Assembly: GCA_039566865.1 (NCBI GenBank)
Contig: CM076949.1
Span: 3,928,501 to 3,992,500 of the forward strand
DNA from: Aurelia coerulea
Lineage: Eukaryota; Cnidaria; Scyphozoa; Semaeostomeae; Ulmaridae
Length of the DNA: 64,000 nt
Direction: 5' to 3'
The notes below the pieces were generated by a model. That model did not search any database. It was not told the origin of the DNA and saw only the letters and a program-made list of their open reading frames with translations. This document shows, piece after piece, positions 46,380 through 56,262 of the stretch. A program made the translations under genes and the position numbers. Within the stretch, counting starts at the first letter, position 1. Every line of letters starts with the position of its first letter.

Positions 46380-46570
46380 AGGAGGGCCAGCCCTCTTTGC
46401 CGAGATCTCACATTCTGGTACGCGTATAGTCCTTTTATAAAATTCTTTTTCGTTTATATGAGAGGATGGCTAGCCCGCCTAGGCGAGATCTCACAGTTGA
46501 ATACCCAAGGGCGGGAAATTTCCCATGTAAACGAAATCAAGATTGCTAGCCTACCTAGGCGAGCTGACGG
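46380..46570. repeat. About 80-bp tandem repeat, three degenerate units
   Basis: TGGCTAGCCCGCCTAGGCGA then GATCTCACA recurs in mutated form at about 46383, 46461 and 46545. Spacing is about 80 bp. Confidence 0.55.
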
Positions 46571-47234
46571 AAACAATAGAATCAACGTAGAGCAATAGGG
46601 CTAGAACGGTTGGCGCCATCATCTCTAGCCCTTCTAGAAGGGGCAGCGCTCCATATGTGGAACGCAAAAACAAACCTTGGGAGGGCTAGCACTTGGAATG
46701 ACGATGAAAAGTCCAACAAATTGGGAGCGTTGCTAGTTAAGAATCAAAATTTTCCTTCAAGAGTATGTTTCAGTTGTAAGATGTTTTTCGTACCTTGTAA
46801 GTCATGATCAGAATAATCTATTACTCTTGTAGGTAGTGTTATCATTAACAAAACAAAGCAAAAAGAAATACTAGCGATGTACTTTTGTGATTCTTCAAAC
46901 ATGTGTATATTTTCTTAGACAACGGGTTGGCAGAAGACTTTCTGTTGTCAGCTGTTTTCAAGATCAGGCTGGATATTCTGGGGTCCATTAAGTCATTTCT
47001 GTAAATTCTATGAAATAGTTGAGCTTTAAACTTTGCTGGAGATTAGATCAAACTAAGACAATGTTCTTAGAACTCAGTTTTATCGAAGTCTCCCCGGGGT
47101 CTCCCCTCTGAAACTGGGGTATTAGACAATCTCCTGGGGCTCTAAATTGCTTTTAAATGTCTCTTAATCGCTTTGCACAATTCAGGAATTGTTTTAAACA
47201 TGGTTCCAACAACCAATGTTTGCAGGAGTTGGCT
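46571..47234. other. Noncoding, no recognised feature
   Basis: No gene or structured repeat identified. Confidence 0.4.
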
Positions 47235-47242
47235 CAACAGAT

Positions 47243-47663
47243 CCCAGGGGGGGTACTCATTGACTTTCAATACGGGGGGGGGGGTCCATGCCAATATTTG
47301 GGGTCCGAAATTTTATGTTCAATCAATATTTGGGGTCTGTGAATTACAACATGGACAAAAATTCAATATTTGGGGTCCACGAATCTGAAGAAAGGAAGAG
47401 TCGTGCAATTTGGCCCTGAAGTTGCGAATCATGAAATAAATGTGTTGGTTTTATTCAAAAAGTGAGAAGGATCAAGAAGCTAAAATTGAAATCATTAAAA
47501 AACTTTTCAGGAACCCCAGAAATATATAGCAATATTTGGGGTCTCCAAAACGTTAGACTCAATATTTGGGGTCCTCAAAAATCAGGCTTAATATTTAGGG
47601 GTCAGCAAAGAAATAGTGGCATGGACCCCCTCGTATTGAAAGTTAGGGAGTACCCCCCCTGGG
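47243..47663. mobile_element. G-tract MITE with internal tandem repeats, copy 7
   Basis: Starts CCCAGGGGGGGTACTCATTG and ends GGGAGTACCCCCCCTGGG. It is flanked by an exact 8-bp duplication CAACAGAT (47235-47242, 47664-47671). A second G run (TTTCAATACGGGGGG... GTCCATG) is mirrored at the right by CATGGACCCCCTCGTATTGA. The interior repeats CAATATTTGGGGTC about six times. Confidence 0.92.
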
Positions 47664-47738
47664 CAACAGATAAATATGAAATGAGCTAAAAGAATGTTGT
47701 TTTGGTTTCGATTATCATCTAAACCTTGTGTTGTTGTA

Positions 47739-48339
47739 CCGGGTGCGCCAAAATAAACTATGCAAGTTTGGCAGGCCAATATAAATCGTACACTGGATCA
47801 ATCTTCAAGATTTATGACTTAATCTTTAGCAGAAAGCCTGAATTAGATACTGGAATTTTTTGCAAATTTTTTCAGTCTCAGTTTTTAGAGCTAGAAGCGA
47901 GTTTCCTAAAATTTTAATTTTCGAAAACAATGAAAACGATCAAAAATCATCGATCAAGCTTTCTGAAGAATCGACAAGAATGGAAAAGAGAGAAATTGTC
48001 CGTTTTGATTTTCGACTTAGAAGTCGTCCAATTGTAATCTGTTGTACGATAGTTCGTACTAAACCCTCAAATCCCCCTGAAAACGTTTTCTCGTTATTCA
48101 TTTTTGTTGAATCTTTTAAAATTTGATCGATGTTTTTTATCGTTTTCAATTTTTTCGAAAACGAATATTTTAAGAAACTCGCTTCTTGCTCTAAAAACTG
48201 AAAAAGGAAAAATTTGCAACAAGTCTAGAATCTAATTCAGGCCTTCTGCTAAAGATTAAGTCATAAATCTTCAAAATCGGTCCAGTGTACGATTTATTGT
48301 GACCTGCTAAACGTGCATAGTTTATTTTGGTGCACCCGG
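47739..48339. mobile_element. Mariner-type foldback MITE, copy 2 (TA target)
   Basis: A 601-bp element. Ends CCGGGTGCGCCAAAATAAAC and GTTTATTTTGGTGCACCCGG with TA on both sides. It is the same full-length inverted structure as 26290-26877, with the arm sequence AAAACGATCAAAAATCATCG / CGATGTTTTTTATCGTTTTC near the centre. Confidence 0.85.
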
Positions 48340-48679
48340 TAGTTGAAGTGTAACCCTTTTGTTTTGTGCCTCTTTCTAGAGCATTTGCGGGGCAATTCAA
48401 AAAGGTTAAAGAAGAATGGCCCAAAACATGAGCCTTTAGGAACAGCAGACACAATATATCAAATTTCGCAACTAGCGCAAATCCACCCAGCAAGAACTTC
48501 TGTTTCTATGTATCGATACTGCACTGTACAGCATCTTAGCTGAAGGGTACAAAGTTGTATTTAGTTGTCGAGTTGTCTTTTGTTGACTAAATTGTTGAAA
48601 CAGAATCAAGGGTGTTCCAAAAAACTGTGCACTGTTTGTGCAGCTGCTGTGGAGGTGCTGTAAGATAAATTGCCTCATT

Positions 48680-48930
48680 TTTTACATATTGACATAAATA
48701 AATAATAATAAATGATTTATTTATAGTTGGCAAGAAGAAGAAATAGCTAACTACAGCTAATTAAAGCCAACTATTTACCTATTTACGCAATACCATGTGC
48801 GAAAAAATTATAGAAATCAATTATAAATGGCCCAAATCTGCAATAGATATTTTACAAGGTCGACAGTTACGGTCTGGTCCTTTCAAGTTCCCTATTTTCT
48901 TTTCAAAAATTGCAAGATTTTCCGATCAAT
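48680..48930 (-). pseudogene. LINE 3' end fragment, third copy
   Basis: Minus-strand translation at 48821-48925 gives IFEKKIGNLKGPDRNCRPCK then ISIADLGHL and a stop, matching the C-terminal Cys motif of the copy at 18614. The downstream 3' region shares AGTTGGC...GCCAACT...TACCTATTTAC with the copy at 1113 and ends in an AATAAATAATAATAA tail near 48700. An in-frame stop lies just upstream. Confidence 0.6.
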
Positions 48931-49380
48931 GCATTGGATAGGACTTTGATACATCTTTGAGTCAATCCGACAAATGGTTAAGTGAGGATGTCAGGAGAAA
49001 CGCGAGAGGTTTGGAACGAGCGTAGTATTTTAGAAGAAGCATGTGATCAGGTAGAGAATGTGCGGGCGTAGAATGAGAGAGTTTTGGGGAGAAAGAACGA
49101 TAACTAGGTTGAAGACGAAGTTGTGAAGTTAGGTTGAAGAAGATAAAATGGAGAAAAGTATTAGCTGTGTGTTTGTGTGTCGCCGCTTCGTTACAGTTAT
49201 TTGGTCTGATTACAGGCCAATACAAGTCGTAGTTGCACTCCTTGATACACTAATAATCGCTATAACTAATATCGCCAGTTGAAGTGTAGTGCAGTGATCC
49301 AATTCAATGAACGAAGCGGAAACTGGGACTGAGGTAGTTAGTCTAGTGTTTTCTGATTTATAGCACAGGAAAGGCAAAAC

Positions 49381-49653
49381 CACAGGGAAACCAGGATTGA
49401 TTGGCAATGAACAAAAGAAAAAATGAATAATAAATGAATACTAGAATAATAACTCTGCGGTAGAATAATGTATCCTCTGTGGGGGATTATCGGGGTGAGT
49501 GACGCTCCGGGGAATGAGAGCGAAGCGCGAAGTTGCGACCCCGATAATCCCCCGCAGAGGATACATTATGCTGCCGCAGAGTTATTATTCTACTATTCAT
49601 TTATTATTCATTTGTTCTTTTTATTCATTGCCAATCAATCCTGGTTTCCCTGT
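49381..49653. mobile_element. Near-perfect palindromic hAT-like MITE
   Basis: Arms of about 120 bp starting CACAGGGAAACCAGGATTGA are mirrored exactly at the right end. The loop is about 40 bp around GAGTGACGCTCC. The flanks are GGCAAAAC at 49373-49380 and 49654-49661 (8 bp, or 7 bp if the right end keeps its final G). CACAGGG termini with an 8-bp duplication suggest hAT. The near-identity of the arms implies youth. Confidence 0.78.
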
Positions 49654-49661
49654 GGCAAAAC

Positions 49662-50177
49662 TAATTGTTGCTTCAAAAGCAGCAAGTTTGTTTATGTCAA
49701 ATAGAATTTGGGAGCGTGCGTTGTCGCACTGCTTATTAATTTTTCAACACTTTAAAAAGGGCTGATTGTGTTACTTTTAAAGTAAAATTTTTTTGGGAAC
49801 CCTGTAGATCTTGAAAAATCATGAAATAGAGAAAGATAAACCGTAGAATTAAAGACTAGAGTATTTCGTTGATTTTTGTTACTGTTTTAAATACAGATCA
49901 GCTCTTGTTTACATGGGGCTAAGGCTCTTAGCTTATCTCAGTTCTCTTGCTGCGATCCAGATGAAAATCTCGTTTTAAGGTGCACGGTGACGCACATACC
50001 GCCAGCGCGTTTTCGCAAAAATGGATGCATCCAATAACAACTCACACACCAAATACTTCAAAACACCAAACAGAAATTCAAGGCTTATAGCCTTGCTCCA
50101 TGAAGACCCTCAACTTTTGCTCATCTCATCTCATCTCATCTCATTGAATCAGGGAGATAAGAAGCAGATCAAACTTG
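49662..50177. other. Noncoding, no recognised feature
   Basis: No gene supported. A short (CATCT)n run (CTCATCTCATCTCATCTCAT) lies at about 50120. Confidence 0.4.
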
Positions 50178-50312
50178 GAAGGGGGGGGGGCACGATACTT
50201 CAAGGGCAGTTTTTTTCATTAAGCTAAAGGGCCATTTCCTGAAAATAAAGAGGGCACTTCTTTGTTTATTGCAAAATCTTGGGGAGCACATACCCCCAGT
50301 CCCCCCCCCGGT
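50178..50312. mobile_element. Short G-tract element candidate
   Basis: A run of G followed by CACGATACTTCAAGGGCAG, and at the other side AGCACATACCCCCAGT then a C run and GG. Interior CTAAAGGGCCATTTC and AAGAGGGCACTTC words recall the internal repeats of longer copies. No target duplication found, so it may be a deletion derivative. Confidence 0.4.
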
Positions 50313-50449
50313 TCCTGCGTCTATGCATTGAATTGATACTGTTGTTGTCCCTTTGTTGACGGCCTTGATTCTCTAGAGCTGCAAAACAGGACAAAACATC
50401 TGAATGGGCAACGAATTGCTGTCGCATTCGTGCGAAGAAGAACGAATAA

Positions 50450-50703
50450 ATGAAATGCCCACGGTAGATGTGTAGATATATCCCTCTTCTTTTGATATAT
50501 GCTCATATTTGCTCTTAAAAACAATTTCTGGAATGCACAGCGAGTGAGCTAGCTACCTGGGTTTCAGAGGAACTTTTTGCGGCTTTGTTTGTTTTGAATT
50601 ACTATTTGAGGGAATTTCCTTTGTCAGCGATCGCTAATCGCTTTGAATTCAGGTGTCAACGAAAGCAACTCACGCTATCATCGTACGAAATCTGTCCTTG
50701 TTC
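50450..50703. mobile_element. Foldback element, right half only
   Basis: Matches the right arm of the copy at 16178-16793 (GTAGATGTGTAGATATATCC, AGCTAGCTACCTGGGTTTCA) and ends CGAAATCTGTCCTTG. The left arm is absent. Confidence 0.7.
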
Positions 50704-50715
50704 TTCGTGCCACAA

Positions 50716-50894
50716 TTGTTGGGGAGACGAGATACGGTTCATTCGAGGAAACGTATGTGTCCCCCCGTGCAGTAGGATAATGCTCATGCGCAGTAGCGTT
50801 TGGGTTGGAACTCAGCCGGGCGCATGAGCATTAACCTACTGCACGGGGGGATACATAAGTTTCCTCGGACAGACCGTATCTCGTCTCCCCAACA
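50716..50894. mobile_element. Palindromic MITE
   Basis: Arms TTGGGGAGACGAGATACGGT ... GTGCAGTAGG ... TGCTCATGCGC and their complement cover nearly all of about 180 bp with a loop of about 28 bp. Confidence 0.7.
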
Positions 50895-51874
50895 AACAAA
50901 GCTGAAGATGGCTTATGTAGTAGCTAGTAGAATCATTGTTTTGGTTATGAACACCACGCTTATTTTCTGTGGCTTTGGTTTCCTTGATTAGCAGATTTCT
51001 TTTAGAACAAAATAAAATAAAATCAGTCAGCAAGTAGGAAGCCTTTGAAGATCAACTTCTGAAAATTGATCATGTAAACAAATTTAATTTATTTATAAAA
51101 TTTGATAATACTATCCTAAAGAATTATATTCAGCTTTATTACCAAACATGTGAAATTTTCTAATACCAGGAGATCCAAGCATCAAAATCTTGGCTTTTAT
51201 CACAGTTACATCCAGCTATGTTTTTGACTTAACAAAGCAGGAATAAATTTTGCTAATGCGTATGATTCACTGAAAACACAGCGACTGAACTTCGCTTCAT
51301 TTCAAGTTTATCGTAGGTGATGTTAATCCTTGTGAACGTCAGGGTGGCTGAAAATAAACTCGTAATCCTTACATAAATCAAGATTTTTGATGACCTGGCG
51401 TGGATTCAGGATGGTGTTCTCGCTGTTGGGTTAAAGTTGATTGATCAAGATTGAGGTGTAGGAAAAGCTTGGAGAAGAAGATTCCTGAGGTGAGATATGT
51501 TTCTTCAAGCGTATATGTATACAATTGCGTGTTTGCGCAAAACAGCCATGGTTCGAAAATAGTCCAACTTCATTTCATTTCATTTTCATTTTATCATATC
51601 TAAACACAAAAACCCTATCAGCTAAAAAAGAACTATTCCTATACAAAATAAACATCTATTTACAAATAATATATTAAAAATTTGCTGATCTTCCTAGGGA
51701 TCGTACTTTGGGAAGGATGCTAATTGTTTAGGATTTCTTTCAGTTTCCTTTTGAATATGCTAATTGTGGAACTCATTCTGAATTGAAATAATTTAGAATT
51801 TGTTAAATTTGAATATAAAAGCTGAAAATAGAACTGAATGGCGGATGTTTTCTATTCATACCAAATAATTACAA
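50895..51874. other. Noncoding, no recognised feature
   Basis: No gene or repeat end recognised; short ORFs lack domain features. Confidence 0.4.
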
Positions 51875-51877
51875 TAA

Positions 51878-52385
51878 GGCCCCGTTCACACGATACCGGA
51901 TTCATTTCGTATCGGATTCCCTCACCCAATCCGATATGAAAATTTGTTTTGTTCACATGATATCGGATTGGTTTTCATACCGTTTACATCCTGTTCACAC
52001 GGATGCGCTCCGCTCCGCACTGCGTGGCCTAAACAATTGTTCTTCTGCGTGGCAATAACATCTATTGTTTTTGCTATTCTTTGGCATAATTGTTCATGAC
52101 AAAAGGCTCTCAGGCTACAAAAGCCTCCAGGTGGCTATTGTTTCTGAAAACAATACACAAATCTTAACTTGAGTTTGCGGAGCGAAAAGCGTATCGGATT
52201 CATGCGTTCACACGAGCACAAAAGTGATCCGATACGTTTCGTACCACCTTCAGAGCGGAGTGATTTCACTCCGCAAAAACGATACGTTGCGTATCGGATT
52301 GGGCTGTTGCCGTGTGAACAAAACGCCTATCTAGTATGAAAAGTAATCCGATACGAAGTGAATCCGATATCGTGTGAACACCACC
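51878..52385. mobile_element. Harbinger-like MITE (TAA target)
   Basis: Ends GGCCCCGTTCACACGATA and TATCGTGTGAACACCACC, flanked by TAA (51875-51877, 52386-52388). The interior is full of ATCCGATA / TATCGGAT words in both orientations. A 3-bp TAA duplication and GTTCACAC termini fit PIF/Harbinger non-autonomous elements. Confidence 0.75.
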
Positions 52386-52437
52386 TAAATCTTACTTTCT
52401 ACTGCACTCATCTAATTACTATACAACACCACAGAGA

Positions 52438-52474
52438 TACATACATACATACATACATACATACATACATACAT
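52438..52474. repeat. (CATA)n microsatellite
   Basis: About nine copies of CATA followed by TTCTTTATTTAACAATGCAG, possibly the tail of an unidentified retroelement. Confidence 0.85.
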
Positions 52475-52666
52475 TCTTTATTTAACAATGCAGGTTAATA
52501 ATATGTCAGCTTCAATTTGGCTGATGTGGACCTGCAAATTAAAGTATTAAAAGCAAAGTAATAGTAATCTTAATGATAAGCTAATAATTTCATAAATTTA
52601 AAGGCAGAAACACCGCAACACGACAAAAAACAACAGCAAATACGATTAAATTAATTTTTGCCAATA

Positions 52667-52695
52667 TTTCGTCCTGCCATGCAGGACTTCTTCAG
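52667..52695 (-). ncRNA. Hammerhead-like core, older Penelope copy
   Basis: On the minus strand CTGAAGA, then a 7-bp stem GTCCTGC/GCAGGAC, then GAAA. This is the hammerhead catalytic core with A at the variable position 7. Penelope-like elements are known to carry hammerhead motifs in their terminal repeats. Stems I and III and the cleavage triplet were not resolved, so activity is unknown. Confidence 0.5.
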
Positions 52696-52854
52696 GGCTG
52701 TAATGTGACAGTTACAATAAAAATTTGAATATGTACAGCGATTTGAAAAGGAGAAGTAACACGTGATTGGTTAGATATGATGGCTACGCAGAGGTTATAT
52801 GGGTTAGGTTTATAACGGCTATGTAATGTATGTAGTAAAATGATGATGATGCTA

Positions 52855-52913
52855 ATCAAAATAATAATGATAATAATAATGCTGATGGTGATAATAATAA
52901 TAATATGATGATG

Positions 52914-52956
<43 letters not shown>

Positions 52957-52980
52957 TAATAATAATAATAATAATAATAT
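52855..52980. repeat. (TAA)n microsatellite, left part
   Basis: Long imperfect TAA/TGA run. The same kind of run reappears at 56410-56438, on the other side of the Penelope-like element. Confidence 0.9.
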
Positions 52981-53006
52981 AAAAACACCACTGTTTATTT
53001 GAAAAC

Positions 53007-53029
53007 GTTTCGATAAAAATCTTCTTCAG
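53007..53029 (-). ncRNA. Hammerhead-like core, inner Penelope copy
   Basis: Minus strand CTGAAGA, a weak stem GAT/ATC with a U-rich loop, then GAAAC. It sits about 450 bp after the stop of the Penelope ORF and just before the microsatellite, i.e. at the element's 3' end. The stem is short, so this is a degenerate or marginal motif. Confidence 0.4.
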
Positions 53030-53478
53030 TTAAACTAAACCAGAGGACAGCCGAGTATTTATACATTTTAAAAATCTTATTTACATGACAATATATTTAC
53101 ACAACCTAAGCAAAAATCATGCCAAATTATATTACAAACAATGAAATAGCATTTACCGCCACCACTGTTAAAAGAAAGTTTTTAAGTTTTAGATGACTCC
53201 CAGTAAACAACCATTTTGGATATATGCGTGGCACCATTAACTAGCACACCTGGGACTGGAAACTCTTCTGTTATTGGAGCCAAGACCTTTGAGAAAAGAC
53301 ACCCGCCCAATAGCCCTCTAAGGATTTGCAGAACAGCTAAAAACTATTTTAGCTAATGCTAAATCCCAGATGGCAAGGTAGGGGATTCCACCCTACCACC
53401 ATGTGCGTAAAAACACAAAGCCAAAGGTTGGAGTGCCCCACCCATGCAGATCCTAGCTTCTAAATGTAACGATAGAAT

Positions 53479-56262
53479 TTATGCCGACCCGCAAGCAAAC
53501 ATATCGAGTTCAATATCTGCTGCTCTTTCGTTCAGGCCAGCAGGTGAAAACGTACCAAGTTTGTATTGCCAAAACAACTCTTTCCTACGAAGGGAAAAGA
53601 CATTATCTGCCCCATCGATTATCCTAATACTAACCGAAAAGTTACCCCCATGTTGTTCCTCGAAAAAATGGCTGAAGAAACCAGCCTGTGGAACGGGCTT
53701 TCCCGTCGCCAGACTTCCCTCGTTATGTTTGCGTGCATATGTCCTAAAATACGATTTGTAGACATTGAACCTTTGTCGAAACTTGTTTTTGGTGCTGCCA
53801 ATATATTTTTTATTGCAGCAGTCACATTGCAACATGTAAACCACACTTTCTGTATTGCAATGATAGGCCCCCGAAAATATTTTGAATGTCCTTGAATCAT
53901 TTGCATTTGCAAAAGTATCCCCCTCTCGTATCAAAGGACATATTTGACAATTTCTTCTACCGTTACATTTAAATGTTCCCCTTTCCACCAACTCCTCCTC
54001 TAATGGTTGCAGTTTTGCCCTAACCAAATTATCCTTGAGACTTTTTGCTTTCCTAAAAGATACAAAAATTTTGTCTTTGAAAAGATTCCTGTGTTCCGCA
54101 TCCGCAAAAAGGATATTCTGAGATTGGCTTAAAACTTCGTACACCTTATGCAAAGCTGGATGATATGTTAAGACCAATGGGATCCGTGTATCCTCCTTTG
54201 GTTGTTGTTGCCGGGAAAGTAAGGAAGCACGATCCAACCCTATAACCCTGTCCACCTGCCCATCTATGTCCCCCTCTGTATAACCCCTATCCAAGAGCCA
54301 AGTTTTTAGGTCTGTAACCCTGCTTTCAAAAAACCTATCTTCTGAACAAATACGGCGCATTCTAAGGGCTTGACTATACGGTATACCCCTTTTAGTATGA
54401 TTCGGATGACATGAAGTACGATGGAGGAGTTGGTGAGTGTCGGTCGGTTTCGAATATAAATCCGTGATCAGTTTTGTACCCTCTCTAATAACCTGCACGT
54501 CTAGAAAATTAATCTTTTCTTTGGACCATTCTGCGGTAAATTTTATAGAATGATGTGCCCTATTAAGAAAGGTAATGAATTCCGAAAGTTTTTCTTCCCC
54601 GTGCAACCAGACCAAAAATATGTCGTCTATAAAACGCCACCAAAGACATGGTTTGTATTGGGCCTCTCCGAGTAGCTTCTCCTCTAATGCAGCCAAAAAC
54701 AAAATAGCATATGATGGCGCACACTTAGTACCTATTGCCGTCCCCCTAAGTTGTTGAAAGTGTGACCCATTGAATTCGAAGAAATTGTTCTTAAGCACCA
54801 ACTCAGCTAGTTCTACGAGAGAATTTGTTGAGACCGACTGATCTTCTCGACCGTCCAGGGCAACCCGAAGAGCTTCCAGTCCCTCATCATGTGGTATGCT
54901 CGGGTAAAGACCAACCACATCAACCGTGCAAAGAATAGCATTCTCGGGAAGCTCGTCGAGACTAGCAATCTTCTGCAAAAAATGGTTGGTATCCTTTATG
55001 TACGACCTGACGTTTTTAGCCAATGGTTGTAAGTGATGATCCAAAAACTGAGATATGTTCTCCGTATAAAACCCACAGTTTGAAATAACAGGCCTACCAG
55101 GAACGCTATTCAGCCGCTTATGAATTTTAGGTAGTAAATAAAATCTTCCTAATCTGGGATTATTAACCAATAAGTACTCTAATGTCTTGTCGTCAATATC
55201 ATCTCGTTCTCTAATATTATCAATCGCATTATCAATTATCTGCTGTAAGTGCTCCGAAGGATCGCTATCAAGCTCTGCATATACTGCAGTATCCCCTAGC
55301 TGACTTTGGGCCTCTTTGATATAATCTTCTCTATCCCATACTACCACCCCAGACCCCTTGTCAGCCTCCTTGATAACAATCGTCCGGTCAGACTTAAGAT
55401 TGTCTAAAGCTAATTTCTCTTCCCTACTAATATTACTAAAATTGTTACCTTCCACAGAAATCTTCATAATCTCATCCTCTAACTTAGATAAATACACTTC
55501 AATGGCTACATCCTTGTTTCTAGGGTTAAATTTACTACGAGGTTTAAATGTCGGGTACTCTGAAAAGCTATCCGACTCTCTGAAATGCCACTTTAGTCGG
55601 AGACGCCTCCCAAAGTTCTCTAGATCAATCTTAATTTGAGAGAAATCAATTTCCTTAGGTGTAGCTACAAATTTTAAACCTTTTGATAATATAGATATTT
55701 CTGATTCAGTTAACGCCCTCTTTGAGAGGTTGATTACCTTGTCATTTTCAAAACGACCTTCGATTCGTCCGTTTGAGTCCATTTTAACTTCAAAGTCTCT
55801 CTGCGATACATCTGCACTTATATCTTCGTTCTCTTCGTTCGTACTCTCTCCTCTTGTCCTTGTTATTCTTTCTATATCAGGTTGCTGGTTATCAAAATCA
55901 TCTTCAAGCAGGTTCCTGTGGATTTCTGCAAAGTCTATTTGATGTGGAGCTGCCAGTGAATCTCGAAATGATGCCAAATTATTTCCATAATCAAAACTTC
56001 CCAAATCACCCTCTACCAAATTCGAAAAATCGATCCCCAAAAGTAACGCTTTTAATTTCTTTCTTCTTCGAGCTTTCAGCGCTTTTTCAATCTTGGCAAC
56101 ATGTTCACAGAGATCCTGCAGTGTGCCTTTGACTTCCTTTATATTGTAAACTTCAGTGATGAAATCGGTAATTTTATTCCAAAATGTGACCCGAAGTTCT
56201 ATGCCCACTTCATGATATTCTTTGATAAGTGCCCCTACAAGATCTTTCTCTGCATTAAACAA
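53479..56262 (-). CDS. Penelope-like element RT + GIY-YIG endonuclease
   Basis: A 927-codon ORF of a Penelope-like retroelement. It copies its RNA with a telomerase-related reverse transcriptase and nicks target DNA with a GIY-YIG nuclease. N-terminal region 1-290 is charged. IKEADKGSGVVVW (298-309) and PKIHKRLNSVPGRPVIS (378-394) precede the polymerase. Motif A is CTVDVVGLYPSIPHD (445-459, D448). Motif B is GTAIGTKCAPSY (507-518). The catalytic motif C is FIDD (544-547). A Cys cluster (C766, C772, C775) precedes the GIY-YIG domain: VYMLQC...KKYIGST (808-824), R829/R831, and Glu895 in RRKELFWQ. All catalytic residues are present and there are no frame breaks. The usual ATG is missing: the frame's first listed codon is TTG and it stays open another 49 codons to 56409, reaching the microsatellite. 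The copy is therefore likely 5'-truncated by a little. Possibly active until recently. Confidence 0.93.
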   Translation of the reverse strand: MFNAEKDLVGALIKEYHEVGIELRVTFWNKITDFITEVYNIKEVKGTLQDLCEHVAKIEKALKARRRKKLKALLLGIDFSNLVEGDLGSFDYGNNLASFRDSLAAPHQIDFAEIHRNLLEDDFDNQQPDIERITRTRGESTNEENEDISADVSQRDFEVKMDSNGRIEGRFENDKVINLSKRALTESEISILSKGLKFVATPKEIDFSQIKIDLENFGRRLRLKWHFRESDSFSEYPTFKPRSKFNPRNKDVAIEVYLSKLEDEIMKISVEGNNFSNISREEKLALDNLKSDRTIVIKEADKGSGVVVWDREDYIKEAQSQLGDTAVYAELDSDPSEHLQQIIDNAIDNIRERDDIDDKTLEYLLVNNPRLGRFYLLPKIHKRLNSVPGRPVISNCGFYTENISQFLDHHLQPLAKNVRSYIKDTNHFLQKIASLDELPENAILCTVDVVGLYPSIPHDEGLEALRVALDGREDQSVSTNSLVELAELVLKNNFFEFNGSHFQQLRGTAIGTKCAPSYAILFLAALEEKLLGEAQYKPCLWWRFIDDIFLVWLHGEEKLSEFITFLNRAHHSIKFTAEWSKEKINFLDVQVIREGTKLITDLYSKPTDTHQLLHRTSCHPNHTKRGIPYSQALRMRRICSEDRFFESRVTDLKTWLLDRGYTEGDIDGQVDRVIGLDRASLLSRQQQPKEDTRIPLVLTYHPALHKVYEVLSQSQNILFADAEHRNLFKDKIFVSFRKAKSLKDNLVRAKLQPLEEELVERGTFKCNGRRNCQICPLIREGDTFANANDSRTFKIFSGAYHCNTESVVYMLQCDCCNKKYIGSTKNKFRQRFNVYKSYFRTYARKHNEGSLATGKPVPQAGFFSHFFEEQHGGNFSVSIRIIDGADNVFSLRRKELFWQYKLGTFSPAGLNERAADIELDMFACGSA

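Noticed and set aside
48609..49806. Single mariner-like element from AGGGTGTTCC to GGGAACCCTGTA
   Set aside because: The two ends are only loosely complementary and the arms do not continue inward; probably unrelated termini.
53566..56132. Plus-strand ORFs opposite the Penelope-like ORF
   Set aside because: Antisense shadows of the reverse transcriptase/nuclease frame.
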